From assembly GCF_022829365.1 (NCBI RefSeq), contig NZ_JAKSYJ010000210.1, positions 1 to 51,832 on the forward strand: DNA of 51,832 nucleotides, written 5' to 3'. The DNA is from Methylobacterium sp. J-077. GTDB taxonomy: Bacteria; Pseudomonadota; Alphaproteobacteria; Rhizobiales; Beijerinckiaceae. Within the stretch, counting starts at the first letter, position 1, and each line of letters begins with the position of its first letter. This document shows, piece after piece, positions 18,843 to 26,779 of the stretch. Under the pieces are notes generated by a model. The model did no database searches, was not told the DNA's origin, and saw only the letters and a program-made list of their open reading frames with translations. The position numbers and the translations under genes were made by a program.

Positions 18843-19505
18843 ATGGGCCGCAGACCCGGTGAGGCCGCGCCATCCCTGGTCGTGCTCGATTTCGACGGCA
18901 CCCTCGCGGACAGCTTCGCCTGGTTCTGCTCGGTCTTGAACGGGGTCGCCGACCGCTACCGTTTCCGCCGGGTCGAGGCCCACGAGGTCGAGGGGCTGCG
19001 GCTGCAGGGCGCGCGGGCGATCGTGGCCCATCTCGGCATCCCGCGCTGGAAGCTGCCGCTCATCGCCCGCCACATGCACGCGCTCGCGGCGCGCGACGCG
19101 GACCGGATCGCGCTGTTTCCCGGCGTGCCCACGATGCTGTCCGATCTCGCGGCGGCGGGCGTGCCGCTGGCGATCCTGTCGTCGAACCGCGAGGAGACCG
19201 TCCGCCGGGTGCTCGGGCCGGAGCATGCGGCGCGCATTGAGGCCTATGCCTGCGGCGCCTCGCTGTTCGGCAAGGCAAGGCGGCTGCGGACGCTGCTGGC
19301 GCGCCGGGGCGTCGCCCCGGAGCGGGCCCTGTGCATCGGCGACGAGGTCCGCGACCTGGAGGCGGCCCGGGCGCTCGGCTGCCGGTTCGGGGCGGTGGCC
19401 TGGGGCTACACCGCTGCGCAGGCCTTCGCGGCGCTCGGCCCGGATCACCTGTTCGCAGAGCCGGCGGACATCGCCCGCCTGGTGCAACGGCGCGAATTGG
19501 TCTGA
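18843..19505 (+). CDS. HAD-superfamily phosphatase, phosphoglycolate-phosphatase-like
   Basis: 220 aa. Motif I VVLDFDGTLADS (nucleophile Asp), motif II LAILSSNRE (Ser), motif III Lys in SLFGKARRL, and motif IV CIGDEVRDLEAA. The cap between motifs I and II is helical and small, as in Gph-like hydrolases. ATG 18843 lies 2 nt after the histidine-kinase stop, so the two may be cotranscribed. The substrate is probably a small phosphorylated metabolite, but this is not shown by sequence. Confidence 0.85.
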   Translation: MGRRPGEAAPSLVVLDFDGTLADSFAWFCSVLNGVADRYRFRRVEAHEVEGLRLQGARAIVAHLGIPRWKLPLIARHMHALAARDADRIALFPGVPTMLSDLAAAGVPLAILSSNREETVRRVLGPEHAARIEAYACGASLFGKARRLRTLLARRGVAPERALCIGDEVRDLEAARALGCRFGAVAWGYTAAQAFAALGPDHLFAEPADIARLVQRRELV

Positions 19506-19512
19506 CACAAGT

Positions 19513-19623
19513 CAGGGTTTCAAACGGTCTGCGACCTTTCGCGGTTGCAGGGCGGAGCCCTGCTATCTCGGGGGCTCCGCCCCCGAACCCCGCCAAAGGG
19601 CTCGCCCTTTGGAAACCCCTGAT
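19513..19623. repeat. palindromic element, family D copy 1, between convergent genes
   Basis: A block of nested stems: GCAGGGC..GCCCTGC type, GGGGGCTCCGCCCCC, and AAAGGGCTCGCCCTTT, bounded by TTTC/GAAA ends. It fills the gap between the HAD gene (plus) and bamE (minus). A clearly related block lies at 48359-48462, also between convergent genes. It can fold on either strand and may act as a bidirectional terminator. Confidence 0.8.
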
Positions 19624-19629
19624 CTTGGC

Positions 19630-20127
19630 TCACATGCCGCGGTTGGCGCCCGGGACGACGCTGGTGCCCTTGCCGGTGCCGAACGGCTCGTAGCGGGTCA
19701 GGCCGCGGAACAGCTGGCTGAGGAAGGCCCGGTCGGCACCGCTGGTCGGCGTGGTGCGCTCGATGAAGTCGAACACCTTGCCGTCCTGGAGGCCGTAGAG
19801 CGCCACCCGCTCGACCTTGAAGCCGGGGGTGAAATAGACCGCCGTGACCTTCTGGTCGTCGACCTGCTCGCCCAGGAACATGATCGTCCGGCTGGTGTTC
19901 TGCGAGATGTAGTACCAGGACTTGTTGCCCACCGTGGAGACCGTCGACGGCGTGCCGAGGATCTGCAGCACCTGCTCCGGGCTCATGCCGGGCTTGATCG
20001 TCGCGAGCGCGGCCTGATCGACCTGATAGCCGTGGCGCAGCTCTTCACCGACGCAGCCGGCGAGGCCGGCGCCCGCGAGGCCGAGCAGGGCGAGGCGCGC
20101 AAAGGACTGGACGAAACGGCGCCGCAT
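19630..20127 (-). CDS. bamE: outer-membrane protein assembly factor BamE
   Basis: 165 aa lipoprotein. The signal sequence ends in the lipobox GAGLAGC, giving a lipid-modified Cys at about residue 25. The mature domain has the SmpA/OmlA features: IKPGMSPEQVLQILGTPS, SWYYISQNTSR, and VTAVYFTPGFKVERVALYGL. BamE is a periplasm-facing lipoprotein of the BAM complex that inserts beta-barrel proteins. ATG 20127 is selected because it directly precedes the signal peptide. Divergent from the cbp3-like gene, an arrangement common in alphaproteobacteria. Confidence 0.93.
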   Translation of the reverse strand: MRRRFVQSFARLALLGLAGAGLAGCVGEELRHGYQVDQAALATIKPGMSPEQVLQILGTPSTVSTVGNKSWYYISQNTSRTIMFLGEQVDDQKVTAVYFTPGFKVERVALYGLQDGKVFDFIERTTPTSGADRAFLSQLFRGLTRYEPFGTGKGTSVVPGANRGM

Positions 20128-20286
20128 CGGGCCCCCAGAGAGCGTGTTGACGGACGAGCGACGCAGGCCGCCGCCGGTCCGTGTCTCCGACGGCGCTTGC
20201 GCCTTGGGCGTGGGTTGCCGTACCGCGGGGTTATGGCTTTGACAAGGCAAGCTTGGCCACAGGCCGGCCCCCAACTCACCCGCTCT

Positions 20287-20458
20287 CCCTCCCCCCTCTG
20301 CGGGGGAGGGTGGGCCGGCCGTCAGGCCGGGTCGGGAGAGGGGGACCCGGATTCCGGGAGTGGCAGTGCGGGCGTGCGAGCCGGAGCTTCGCTCTGCACC
20401 GTCGCTCCCCTCTCCCGACGTCCTTCGGGGGGCTCCCTCCCCCGCAGAGGGGGGAGGG
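20287..20458. repeat. composite palindromic element (REPIN-like), family B copy 1
   Basis: Outer inverted arms built on CCCTCCCCCCTCTGCGGGGG and its complement enclose inner arms GTCGGGAGAGGG / CCCCTCTCCCGAC and a variable centre. An element with the same outer and inner arms lies at 51553-51715. It occupies the region between bamE and the cbp3-like gene, which must also hold both promoters. Confidence 0.88.
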
Positions 20459-20510
20459 AGGAGGGCGTGCCTGCCTTGGGCCGGACGTACCTCAAGTTCG
20501 CGGGGCGCCG

Positions 20511-21068
20511 ATGATCGCCGGGCTGTTCCGGCGCGACGGCGCGCGCCGTCGCGCGGTCGAGGGGCTGCACGCGGCGATCAGCCTGGCGGCGCGGCGGCCG
20601 GGCCTCTACACGCGGCTCGGCGTGCCCGACACCGTCGAGGGCCGGTTCGAGGCCCTGTGCCTGCACGTCATCCTGGTCCTGCGCCGGCTCAACCGGCTGC
20701 CGGCCCCGGCGGCCGACGTGGCCCAGGATCTGGTCAACGCGGTCTTCATCCAGCTCGACGCGGCTTTGCGCGAGCTCGGCGTCGGCGATATGGGCGTCGG
20801 CAAGCGGATGAAGAAGCTGGGCGCCGCCTTCTACGGCCGGGCCGCGGGCTACGATGCCGCCCTCGATGCCGGCGACGGCGCGGCCCTGGCCGTGGTGCTC
20901 GCCCGCAACGTGCTGGGCGGCGTCGGCGACGCGGCGGGCCTCGCCGCCTACGTGCTGGCGGCCGACGCGGCGCTGGCGACGGCCAATCTCGACGGGCTGC
21001 TCGGCGCCGGGCCGCCCTTCCCGGAGCCGGAGGCGTTCGCGCCGGCCCCGACCGGAGACAGGATATGA
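20511..21068 (+). CDS. ubiquinol-cytochrome c chaperone family protein (CBP3-like)
   Basis: 185 aa. Matches the CBP3/UQCC1 domain: YTRLGVPDTVEGRFEALCLH, VILVLRRLNRL, and LVNAVFIQLDAALRELGVGD followed by MGVGKRMKKLGAAFYGR. In mitochondria this family helps cytochrome b assembly in complex III; a similar role in the bacterial bc1 complex is inferred. ATG 20511 has no strong ribosome binding site. The stop overlaps the next gene start by 4 nt (ATGA). Confidence 0.87.
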   Translation: MIAGLFRRDGARRRAVEGLHAAISLAARRPGLYTRLGVPDTVEGRFEALCLHVILVLRRLNRLPAPAADVAQDLVNAVFIQLDAALRELGVGDMGVGKRMKKLGAAFYGRAAGYDAALDAGDGAALAVVLARNVLGGVGDAAGLAAYVLAADAALATANLDGLLGAGPPFPEPEAFAPAPTGDRI

Positions 21069-21580
21069 GACACCGTACGGGTCCGGAGAACGGGCCGCTC
21101 GCACGCTGGGTCAATGTCGAGCGCCTGCCGCAGGGCCGGGGCGCCGTCACCGTCGAGGCGAGCCCGGCCGAGTGCGCCGCGCTCGCCGCCGACTTCAAGA
21201 TCCCCGCGATCCGCGACCTCGTGGGGCGCTTCGAGATCTCGGGCTCCACCAACCGGATGACCGTCACCGGCACGGTCGAGGCCGTGGTGACGCAGATCTG
21301 CACCGTCAGCCTCGAGCCGTTCGAGGGGCCGGTCCGCGAGCCGGTGGAGGTGGTGTTCACCGACACCGACCAATTCGCCGGCACCGACGCCGAGGATGTC
21401 GAGGTCCCCGATCCGCTGATCGGCGGCCGGATCGATTTCGGTTCGCTCACGGCCGAGTTCCTGGCGCTCGGCCTCGACCCTTATCCGCGCAAGCCCGGCA
21501 TCGCCTTCGAGCCCGTGGTGGCCGGCGAGGATGCGGGGCCTTTCGACGCGCTGCGCCAGATCCGCGACAAGCAGGCGTGA
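21065..21580 (+). CDS. yceD: DUF177/YceD-family protein
   Basis: 171 aa. Pattern of the YceD family: VTVTGTVEAVVTQICTVSLE, with the single conserved Cys, an acidic stretch EVVFTDTD, and the C-terminal DFGSLTAEFLALGLDPYPRK followed by PG. In E. coli yceD precedes rpmF-plsX-fabH, and the family is linked to 23S rRNA or ribosome assembly. Here rpmF is missing from the site and plsX follows after a palindromic repeat. Start ATG 21065 overlaps the upstream stop. Confidence 0.88.
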   Translation: MRHRTGPENGPLARWVNVERLPQGRGAVTVEASPAECAALAADFKIPAIRDLVGRFEISGSTNRMTVTGTVEAVVTQICTVSLEPFEGPVREPVEVVFTDTDQFAGTDAEDVEVPDPLIGGRIDFGSLTAEFLALGLDPYPRKPGIAFEPVVAGEDAGPFDALRQIRDKQA

Positions 21581-21655
21581 GGCGGATCGCTTCGCCGGAC
21601 TCGTGACGATGGATGCGGGCGGCGGTCTTCGGCCTGCGCGCCTCCAACCCAATCC

Positions 21656-21774
21656 CCCTCATCCTGAGGTGCCGGAGCGCAGCGTAGGCCTCGAAGGAGC
21701 CCTCCAGGGATCGCGCGACCGCTGGCGGCCTCCTTCGAGGCCTGCGCGATGCGCAAGCACCTCAGCGATGAGGG
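21656..21774. repeat. inverted-repeat element, family C
   Basis: The arms contain CCCTCATCCTGAGGTGC at the left and the approximate complement GCACCTCAGCGATGAGGG at the right, with a second arm pair GGCCTCGAAGGAG / CTCCTTCGAGGCC inside. This is a near-symmetrical structure of about 120 bp between yceD and plsX. A short relic of the same family lies at 32178-32200. Confidence 0.82.
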
Positions 21775-21979
21775 AGGTTGTTGGGATCACGCCGGGCCGG
21801 ACCGCGTAGAGGATCCGTGCGCGACGCGCCAATCTCGGCCCCGCCGAAACAATTGCCCGGCCCCGCCGGCCCGAATTCATTTGCCCGGCGGGCCGGTATC
21901 GCTATGGTCCGCCGCGCTTGGCGGGCGGCCCTCGCCCGTCCCGCCGCTCTTCCCTGCCGAGACCGCGACCCGCAAAGAC

Positions 21980-23014
21980 ATGTCCCAACGCGTGTGCATC
22001 TCGCTCGACGCCATGGGCGGCGACCACGGGCCCACCACCGTCGTGCCCGGCGCCGCGCTGGCCCGTGAGCGCCATCCCGACATGACCTTCCTGCTGTTCG
22101 GCGACGAGGCGGTGATCGCCCCGCTGGTCGCCAAGGAGCCGCGGCTCAAGGACTGCGTCGAGATCCGCCACACCACCGTGGCGGTGGCCATGGACGACAA
22201 GCCCAGCCAGGCGGTGCGCCAGGGCCGGGGCAAGTCCTCGATGTGGCAGGCGATCCAGGCGGTGCGGGACGGGCAGGCCCAGGCCTGCGTGTCCGCCGGC
22301 AACACCGGCGCCCTGATGGCAATGTCGAAGATCTGCCTGAAGACCATGTCGGGCATCGAGCGCCCGGCCATCGCCTGCCTGTGGCCGACCGTGCGCGGCG
22401 AGAGCGTGGTGCTCGATGTCGGCGCCACCATCGGGACGGATGCCGAGCACCTCGTCGAGATGGCCGTGATGGGCTCGGCCATGGCCCGGATCGTGTTCGA
22501 CCTCGACAAGCCGACGGTCGGCCTGCTGAACGTCGGCACCGAGGAGATGAAGGGCAACGAGGCGGTCAAGGAGGCCGCCCGGCTGCTGCGCGAGCTGGAG
22601 AGCCCGCGCCTGACCTATCACGGCTTCGTCGAGGGCACGGATCTCGGCCGCGGCACCGTCGACGTGGTGGTGACGGAAGGTTTCACGGGAAACATCGCCC
22701 TCAAGACCGCCGAGGGCACGGCCAAGCAGATCGGCAGCTATCTCCGCTCGGCCATGACCCGGACGCTGTCGGCCAAGATCGGCGCGCTGTTCGCCCGCCA
22801 GGCGTTCAAGGCCCTGCGGGACAAGATGAATCCGAGCCGCGCCAACGGAGGCGTGTTCCTCGGCCTGGAGGGCATCGTCATCAAGAGCCACGGCTCGGAG
22901 CACGCGCAAGGGTTCGCCGCCGCGATCGACCTGGCCCATGACATGGCCCGCCACGACATGATCCGCACGATCCGCGAGATGCTCGACCAGACGGCGGTCC
23001 TGGCGCCGGCTTGA
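21980..23014 (+). CDS. plsX: phosphate acyltransferase PlsX
   Basis: 344 aa. PlsX blocks: ISLDAMGGDHGPTTVVPGA at the N terminus, SAGNTGALMAMSKICLKTM, MKGNEAVKEAARLLRE, and VVTEGFTGNIALKTAEGTA. PlsX converts acyl-ACP to acyl-phosphate for PlsY in phospholipid synthesis at the inner face of the membrane. ATG 21980 (MSQRVCISLDAMGG) starts at the family N terminus; the long frame upstream runs through repeat sequence. The next gene, fabH, is separated by a palindromic repeat. Confidence 0.96.
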   Translation: MSQRVCISLDAMGGDHGPTTVVPGAALARERHPDMTFLLFGDEAVIAPLVAKEPRLKDCVEIRHTTVAVAMDDKPSQAVRQGRGKSSMWQAIQAVRDGQAQACVSAGNTGALMAMSKICLKTMSGIERPAIACLWPTVRGESVVLDVGATIGTDAEHLVEMAVMGSAMARIVFDLDKPTVGLLNVGTEEMKGNEAVKEAARLLRELESPRLTYHGFVEGTDLGRGTVDVVVTEGFTGNIALKTAEGTAKQIGSYLRSAMTRTLSAKIGALFARQAFKALRDKMNPSRANGGVFLGLEGIVIKSHGSEHAQGFAAAIDLAHDMARHDMIRTIREMLDQTAVLAPA

Positions 23015-23046
23015 GCGTCCGTTCGGAGGGCACGCACCGCCTCCAC

Positions 23047-23138
23047 CGTCATTGCGAGCGCAGCGAAGCAACCCAGTGCAGCGGGCGATCTCCGAATGTG
23101 GCGTCTCCCTGGGTTGCTTCGCTGCGCTCGCAATGACG
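23047..23138. repeat. inverted-repeat element, family E copy 1
   Basis: Perfect 29-bp arms, 23047-23075 and 23110-23138, starting CGTCATTGCGAGCGCAGCG and ending with the complement, with a 34-nt centre. The same arms occur at 49461-49552. A lone right-arm relic (GCTGCGCTCGCGATGACC) is seen near 16799-16816. It splits plsX from fabH. Confidence 0.92.
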
Positions 23139-23331
23139 GATCGTCGGTCGGGCGATCCGACCGGAAACCGACTGACACAGGGGCGGACCCGCCATCCGGT
23201 CTGGGGCGTTCACACAAAACACGACCGCGTATGCCTCCCAGATCCATGAGGGGACGGTGATTCGTGTAACATGGTCAAGGCGTTGACGGCCGGCGGGAAT
23301 GTCCGAGACCCCGCGTCCGGGAAGGAAAGCG

Positions 23332-24324
23332 ATGTCAGCCCTCCGCACAGATTCCTCGCAGGCGCTGCGCTCGGTGGTGGTCGGGACCGGGTCGAGCCTG
23401 CCCGCGCAGGTGGTGACCAACGCGGCGCTCGCCGAGCGGGTCGACACCTCGGACGACTGGATCGTCCAGCGCACCGGCATCCGCCAGCGCCACATCGCCG
23501 ATGCGAGCGAGACCACCTCGGTGCTGGGCACCCGGGCGGCCCAGGCCGCCCTCGCCGATGCCGGCCTGACCGGCGCCGACATCGACCTCGTGATCTGCGC
23601 GACCTCGACCCCGGACCACACCTTCCCGGCCACCGCCACCCAGATCCAGGCGGCGCTGGGCATCCACCAGGGCGCGGCCTTCGACCTGCAGGCGGTCTGC
23701 GCCGGCTTCGTGTTCGCGGTCTCCACCGCCGACAAGTTCCTGACCACCGGCTCGGCCCGCCGGGCCCTGGTGATCGGCGCCGAGACCTTCTCGCGGATCG
23801 TCGACTGGGAGGACCGCACCACCTGCGTGCTGTTCGGCGACGGCGCCGGGGCGGTGGTGCTGGAGGCGCGCGCCGATGCGGGCGACCGGGGCGTCCTCTG
23901 CGCCAGCCTGCGCTCGGACGGGCGGCACCGGGACAAGCTCTACGTCGATGGCGGGCCGGGCTCCACCGGCACCACCGGGCATCTGCGCATGGAGGGCCGG
24001 GAGGTGTTCCGGTTCGCGGTCGGGCAGGTCACCGACGTGATCGCCGACGCCTTCGCGCAGGCCGGGCTCACCCCGGACGATCTCGACTGGTTCGTGCCGC
24101 ACCAGGCCAACCGCCGGATCATCGAGGCCTCGGCCGACAAGCTCGGCATCGCCCGCGAGAAGATCGTGCTGACGGTGGACCGCCACGGCAACACCTCGGC
24201 GGCCTCGATTCCCCTGGCGCTGGACGTGGCCCGGCGGGACGGCCGCATCCAGCCCGGCAACCTCGTGATGATCGAGGCGATCGGCGGCGGCTTCAGCTGG
24301 GGCGCGGCGCTGATCCGCTGGTGA
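23332..24324 (+). CDS. fabH: beta-ketoacyl-ACP synthase III
   Basis: 330 aa. FabH catalytic triad visible: Cys in DLQAVCAGFVFAVS, His in FVPHQANRRIIEA, and Asn in HGNTSAASIPLAL; C-terminal GGGFSWGAALIRW is typical. It condenses acetyl-CoA with malonyl-ACP to start fatty acid synthesis. The start ATG 23332 is preferred over 23299 because GGAAGGAAAG lies just upstream. It follows plsX and precedes ihfA, the standard alphaproteobacterial order. Confidence 0.96.
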   Translation: MSALRTDSSQALRSVVVGTGSSLPAQVVTNAALAERVDTSDDWIVQRTGIRQRHIADASETTSVLGTRAAQAALADAGLTGADIDLVICATSTPDHTFPATATQIQAALGIHQGAAFDLQAVCAGFVFAVSTADKFLTTGSARRALVIGAETFSRIVDWEDRTTCVLFGDGAGAVVLEARADAGDRGVLCASLRSDGRHRDKLYVDGGPGSTGTTGHLRMEGREVFRFAVGQVTDVIADAFAQAGLTPDDLDWFVPHQANRRIIEASADKLGIAREKIVLTVDRHGNTSAASIPLALDVARRDGRIQPGNLVMIEAIGGGFSWGAALIRW

Positions 24325-24479
24325 GCGGCTTGACCGATTCGACGGCCCCACGTGGTTGACCGGGCGGCGGGCGCCGATTAGCGTGCCGGATCATAGGGAT
24401 ACACCTTCGGCTCAGGGTGCGGCGCGGTTCGGCGCGCCCGTGGGCTGTCGGATGAGAAGAGCGGGCGAGGGGACACGGC

Positions 24480-24809
24480 ATGGCAGGCAAGACGGTGACG
24501 CGCGCCGACTTGAGCGAGGCCGTCTACCACCAGGTGGGCCTGTCCCGGACCGAGTCGTCCGCCCTGGTCGAGACCGTGCTGTCCGAGATCTGCGCCTGCC
24601 TGGCGGGGGGCGAGACCGTCAAGCTGTCCTCGTTCGGCTCCTTCGTGGTGCGCAGCAAGGGCAAGCGCGTCGGCCGCAACCCCAAGACCGGCGTCGAGGT
24701 GGCGATCGAGCCCCGCCAGGTGATGGTGTTCAAGCCCTCCAACGTGCTCAAGGCCAAGATCAACGGCCAGGCGATCAACGGCCTGGACAAGCACGACGAC
24801 GAGGATTGA
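24480..24809 (+). CDS. ihfA: integration host factor subunit alpha
   Basis: 109 aa HU/IHF-fold protein: TRADLSEAVYHQVGLSRTES, LSSFGSFVVRSKGKRVGRNP, and the DNA-intercalating arm RNPKTGVEVAIEPRQVMVF. The order fabH-ihfA-merR supports IhfA rather than HU. With IhfB it bends DNA in transcription, replication and recombination. ATG 24480 has GCGAGGGG about 9 nt upstream. The C terminus is a short acidic tail (KHDDDED-like). Confidence 0.93.
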   Translation: MAGKTVTRADLSEAVYHQVGLSRTESSALVETVLSEICACLAGGETVKLSSFGSFVVRSKGKRVGRNPKTGVEVAIEPRQVMVFKPSNVLKAKINGQAINGLDKHDDED

Positions 24810-24940
24810 GCGGGAGCGCCCGGCCGGCCAGCGGACTGACCGCGGCGACGACAAACACGATCGCCTCACCCCCGGCGAGGCTTGAGCCCGGCCGCGCGGG
24901 CCGGCAAGATCGGGTTTTCCACGCCGCGCATCAGAGAGCC

Positions 24941-25420
24941 ATGCCCCCAGCCCTCGCCGCCGACATGCCGCTCGAACCGATGGCTGAGAAGAGCGCCGGT
25001 GCGTTCCGGACGATCAGCGAGGTCGCCGACGAGCTCGACGTGCCCCAGCACGTGCTGCGGTTCTGGGAGACGCGATTCGGCCAGATCCGCCCGGTGAAGC
25101 GGGCGGGCGGCCGGCGCTATTACCGGCCCCAGGACGTCGAGCTGGTCGCCGGCATCCGGCAGCTCCTGTACGTGCAGCGCTACACCATCGCGGGGGCGCA
25201 GCGGGTGCTCAAGGAGAACGGCATCCGCTTCGTCCAGGCGGTGGGTCGCGGCGAGGCCAAGGCCGCCGAGCCCCTGATCCAGGAGGTCGAAGGCGGCCCC
25301 GACACCGCGCTGCGGGCCGACACGCCCGATCGGGCGGCGCTGATGGGCGTGCTGGACGATCTGCGCGCCTGCCGGGCCCTGCTCGACGCCCTGCGCCGGC
25401 CCTACGACCGCGAGGCGTAA
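24941..25420 (+). CDS. MerR-family transcriptional regulator
   Basis: 159 aa. The MerR winged helix is at about residues 22-90: FRTISEVADELDVPQHVLRF, WETRFGQIRPVKRAGGRRYY, RPQDVELVAGIRQLLY. The C-terminal part is short and has no cysteine cluster, so it is not a metal sensor of the MerR/CueR kind. A MerR gene directly after ihfA is conserved in alphaproteobacteria. ATG 24941 has AGAGAG 2-7 nt upstream; ATG 24965 (MPLEP) is an alternative. Confidence 0.88.
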   Translation: MPPALAADMPLEPMAEKSAGAFRTISEVADELDVPQHVLRFWETRFGQIRPVKRAGGRRYYRPQDVELVAGIRQLLYVQRYTIAGAQRVLKENGIRFVQAVGRGEAKAAEPLIQEVEGGPDTALRADTPDRAALMGVLDDLRACRALLDALRRPYDREA

Positions 25421-25515
25421 CGGCCCCGCGGCATCACGCCCCGGGGTCGAGGGCGGCGGGCGCACAACTTGCGGGTGGGGCGGACCTTCCGGCTCGAATC
25501 CGCGTTGAAGCCCGC

Positions 25516-25935
25516 ATGGCCGCGCCCAAACCCAAGCTGTCTCCCAGCCAGGAACTGATGGCCCGCCTCATGCGGATCGTCCGCACCTGCCCGGAGGCTG
25601 CCTCGGAAGTCCTCGAACTGATGTTCCTTGTCAGCCAGATCGAGGCTGCCACCACGATCGACCGGGAGTACCGGGACGCCAAGCGGGTGATCAGCCGCCT
25701 GCGCAATCCCCTGTGGGAGATGGGTCCGCCCGACCGGGAGAAGCTGCTCGCCGCCGCCGAGACGATCCGCCGGGTGTGCCGCCTGCCCGAGGACCAGATC
25801 CCCCCGGTGCCGATCGCCGATGCCGGCGAGCGCGCCCGGGTCGAGGCCCGGCTCGCCGACGCGCTCGCCGGCGAGTTCGACGCCGCCCAGATCGCCCGGG
25901 TCACCGGGGTCGTGGCGGCGGTGCTGCAGGACTAG
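25516..25935 (+). CDS. hypothetical helical protein
   Basis: 139 aa, mostly alpha-helical (SQELMARLMRIVRTCPEAAS, EVLELMFLVSQIEAATTIDR), with no signal peptide. No family recognised. ATG 25516. Third-position G/C bias and lack of frame interruptions support coding. It lies 95 nt after merR in the same direction and might be regulated with it. Confidence 0.62.
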   Translation: MAAPKPKLSPSQELMARLMRIVRTCPEAASEVLELMFLVSQIEAATTIDREYRDAKRVISRLRNPLWEMGPPDREKLLAAAETIRRVCRLPEDQIPPVPIADAGERARVEARLADALAGEFDAAQIARVTGVVAAVLQD

Positions 25936-26095
25936 GACCCGGTCCGGACCGGATTCGAAAAAAACGCCTCCGTCAGGGACGGGACATCGATCCGGAAAAC
26001 CCTCGACGGGCGTGCCCGGCCTCCCCACATGCCCTCTCGACCGATGACAGGGGAACCGGACATCCGGCCCCGGATCGGAACCGGAGAGACGCCGC

Positions 26096-26551
26096 ATGAC
26101 CGCCCTTCGTCCGCTCGCCGCGCTGCTCGCAGGCGGCCTGCTCCTCGCCGGGCCGGCCCAGGTCCCGGCCTTTGCCCAGACCACGGTGACGCGCTCCAAG
26201 ACGGTCGCCCCCGGCAAGACCGTGCGGCTGGAGATCGCCCCGAACCTCAAGAAGGATTGCAGCCCCGGCCCGATGCCGGAGTTCAAGGTCTCGGGCGCGC
26301 CCAAGAACGGCGCGGTGATCACCAAGGTCGGCAAGCTGAAGACGCCGGCGAGCTATCGCTGCCCCAACAGGGAGGCCGCCGTCCAGGCGCTGTTCTACCA
26401 GCCCAATACGGGCTTCACCGGCGCCGACGAGGTGACCTTCGAGGTCAGGAGCGCCGACGGCCAAGTCCAGACCCAGACCATCAAGATCACGGTCGGCGCC
26501 GCCGGATCGAAATCCGGGGACGATGCCAAGAAAGAGGGCACGGATCTCTGA
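26096..26551 (+). CDS. secreted protein with Ig-like/bacterial tandem-repeat fold
   Basis: 151 aa. Signal peptide MTALRPLAALLAGGLLLAGP followed by AQVPAFAQ, probably cut after AFA. The mature part ends with FYQPNTGFTGADEVTFEVRS and VQTQTIKITVG, typical of one Ig-like beta-sandwich repeat. It contains two cysteines (KKDCSPGP, SYRCPN) that may form a disulfide, and a Lys-rich tail. Likely periplasmic; function unknown. ATG 26096. Confidence 0.68.
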   Translation: MTALRPLAALLAGGLLLAGPAQVPAFAQTTVTRSKTVAPGKTVRLEIAPNLKKDCSPGPMPEFKVSGAPKNGAVITKVGKLKTPASYRCPNREAAVQALFYQPNTGFTGADEVTFEVRSADGQVQTQTIKITVGAAGSKSGDDAKKEGTDL

Positions 26552-26779
26552 GTAGAGGCAGGAAACCCCGGCGCGTGCATAGTTTTTCATCCTCGATTGC
26601 ACGCGCTAAGGAGATCGAAATCAACGTTGAACCTGCTTGAGGCCCCGTTTTCGCCAGACGAGTGTTGCAAGCAATCGACAGGCCGGCGGCACGTTCGCCG
26701 CGCTGCGACAAAAGCGGGCCTGTCGGTTGCATCCGAGCCGAGACAGGATGAAGCTACCCGGGTCTGAGAGGGTTATCGA

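Noticed and set aside
20287..20458. CRISPR-like repeat spacing
   Set aside because: The repeats are inverted, not direct, and occur as single composite units, not as a regular array.
25421..25515. tRNA gene after merR
   Set aside because: In some alphaproteobacteria a tRNA follows ihfA-merR, and GGCTCGAATCC looks like a T-arm, but no acceptor stem or anticodon arm can be formed.
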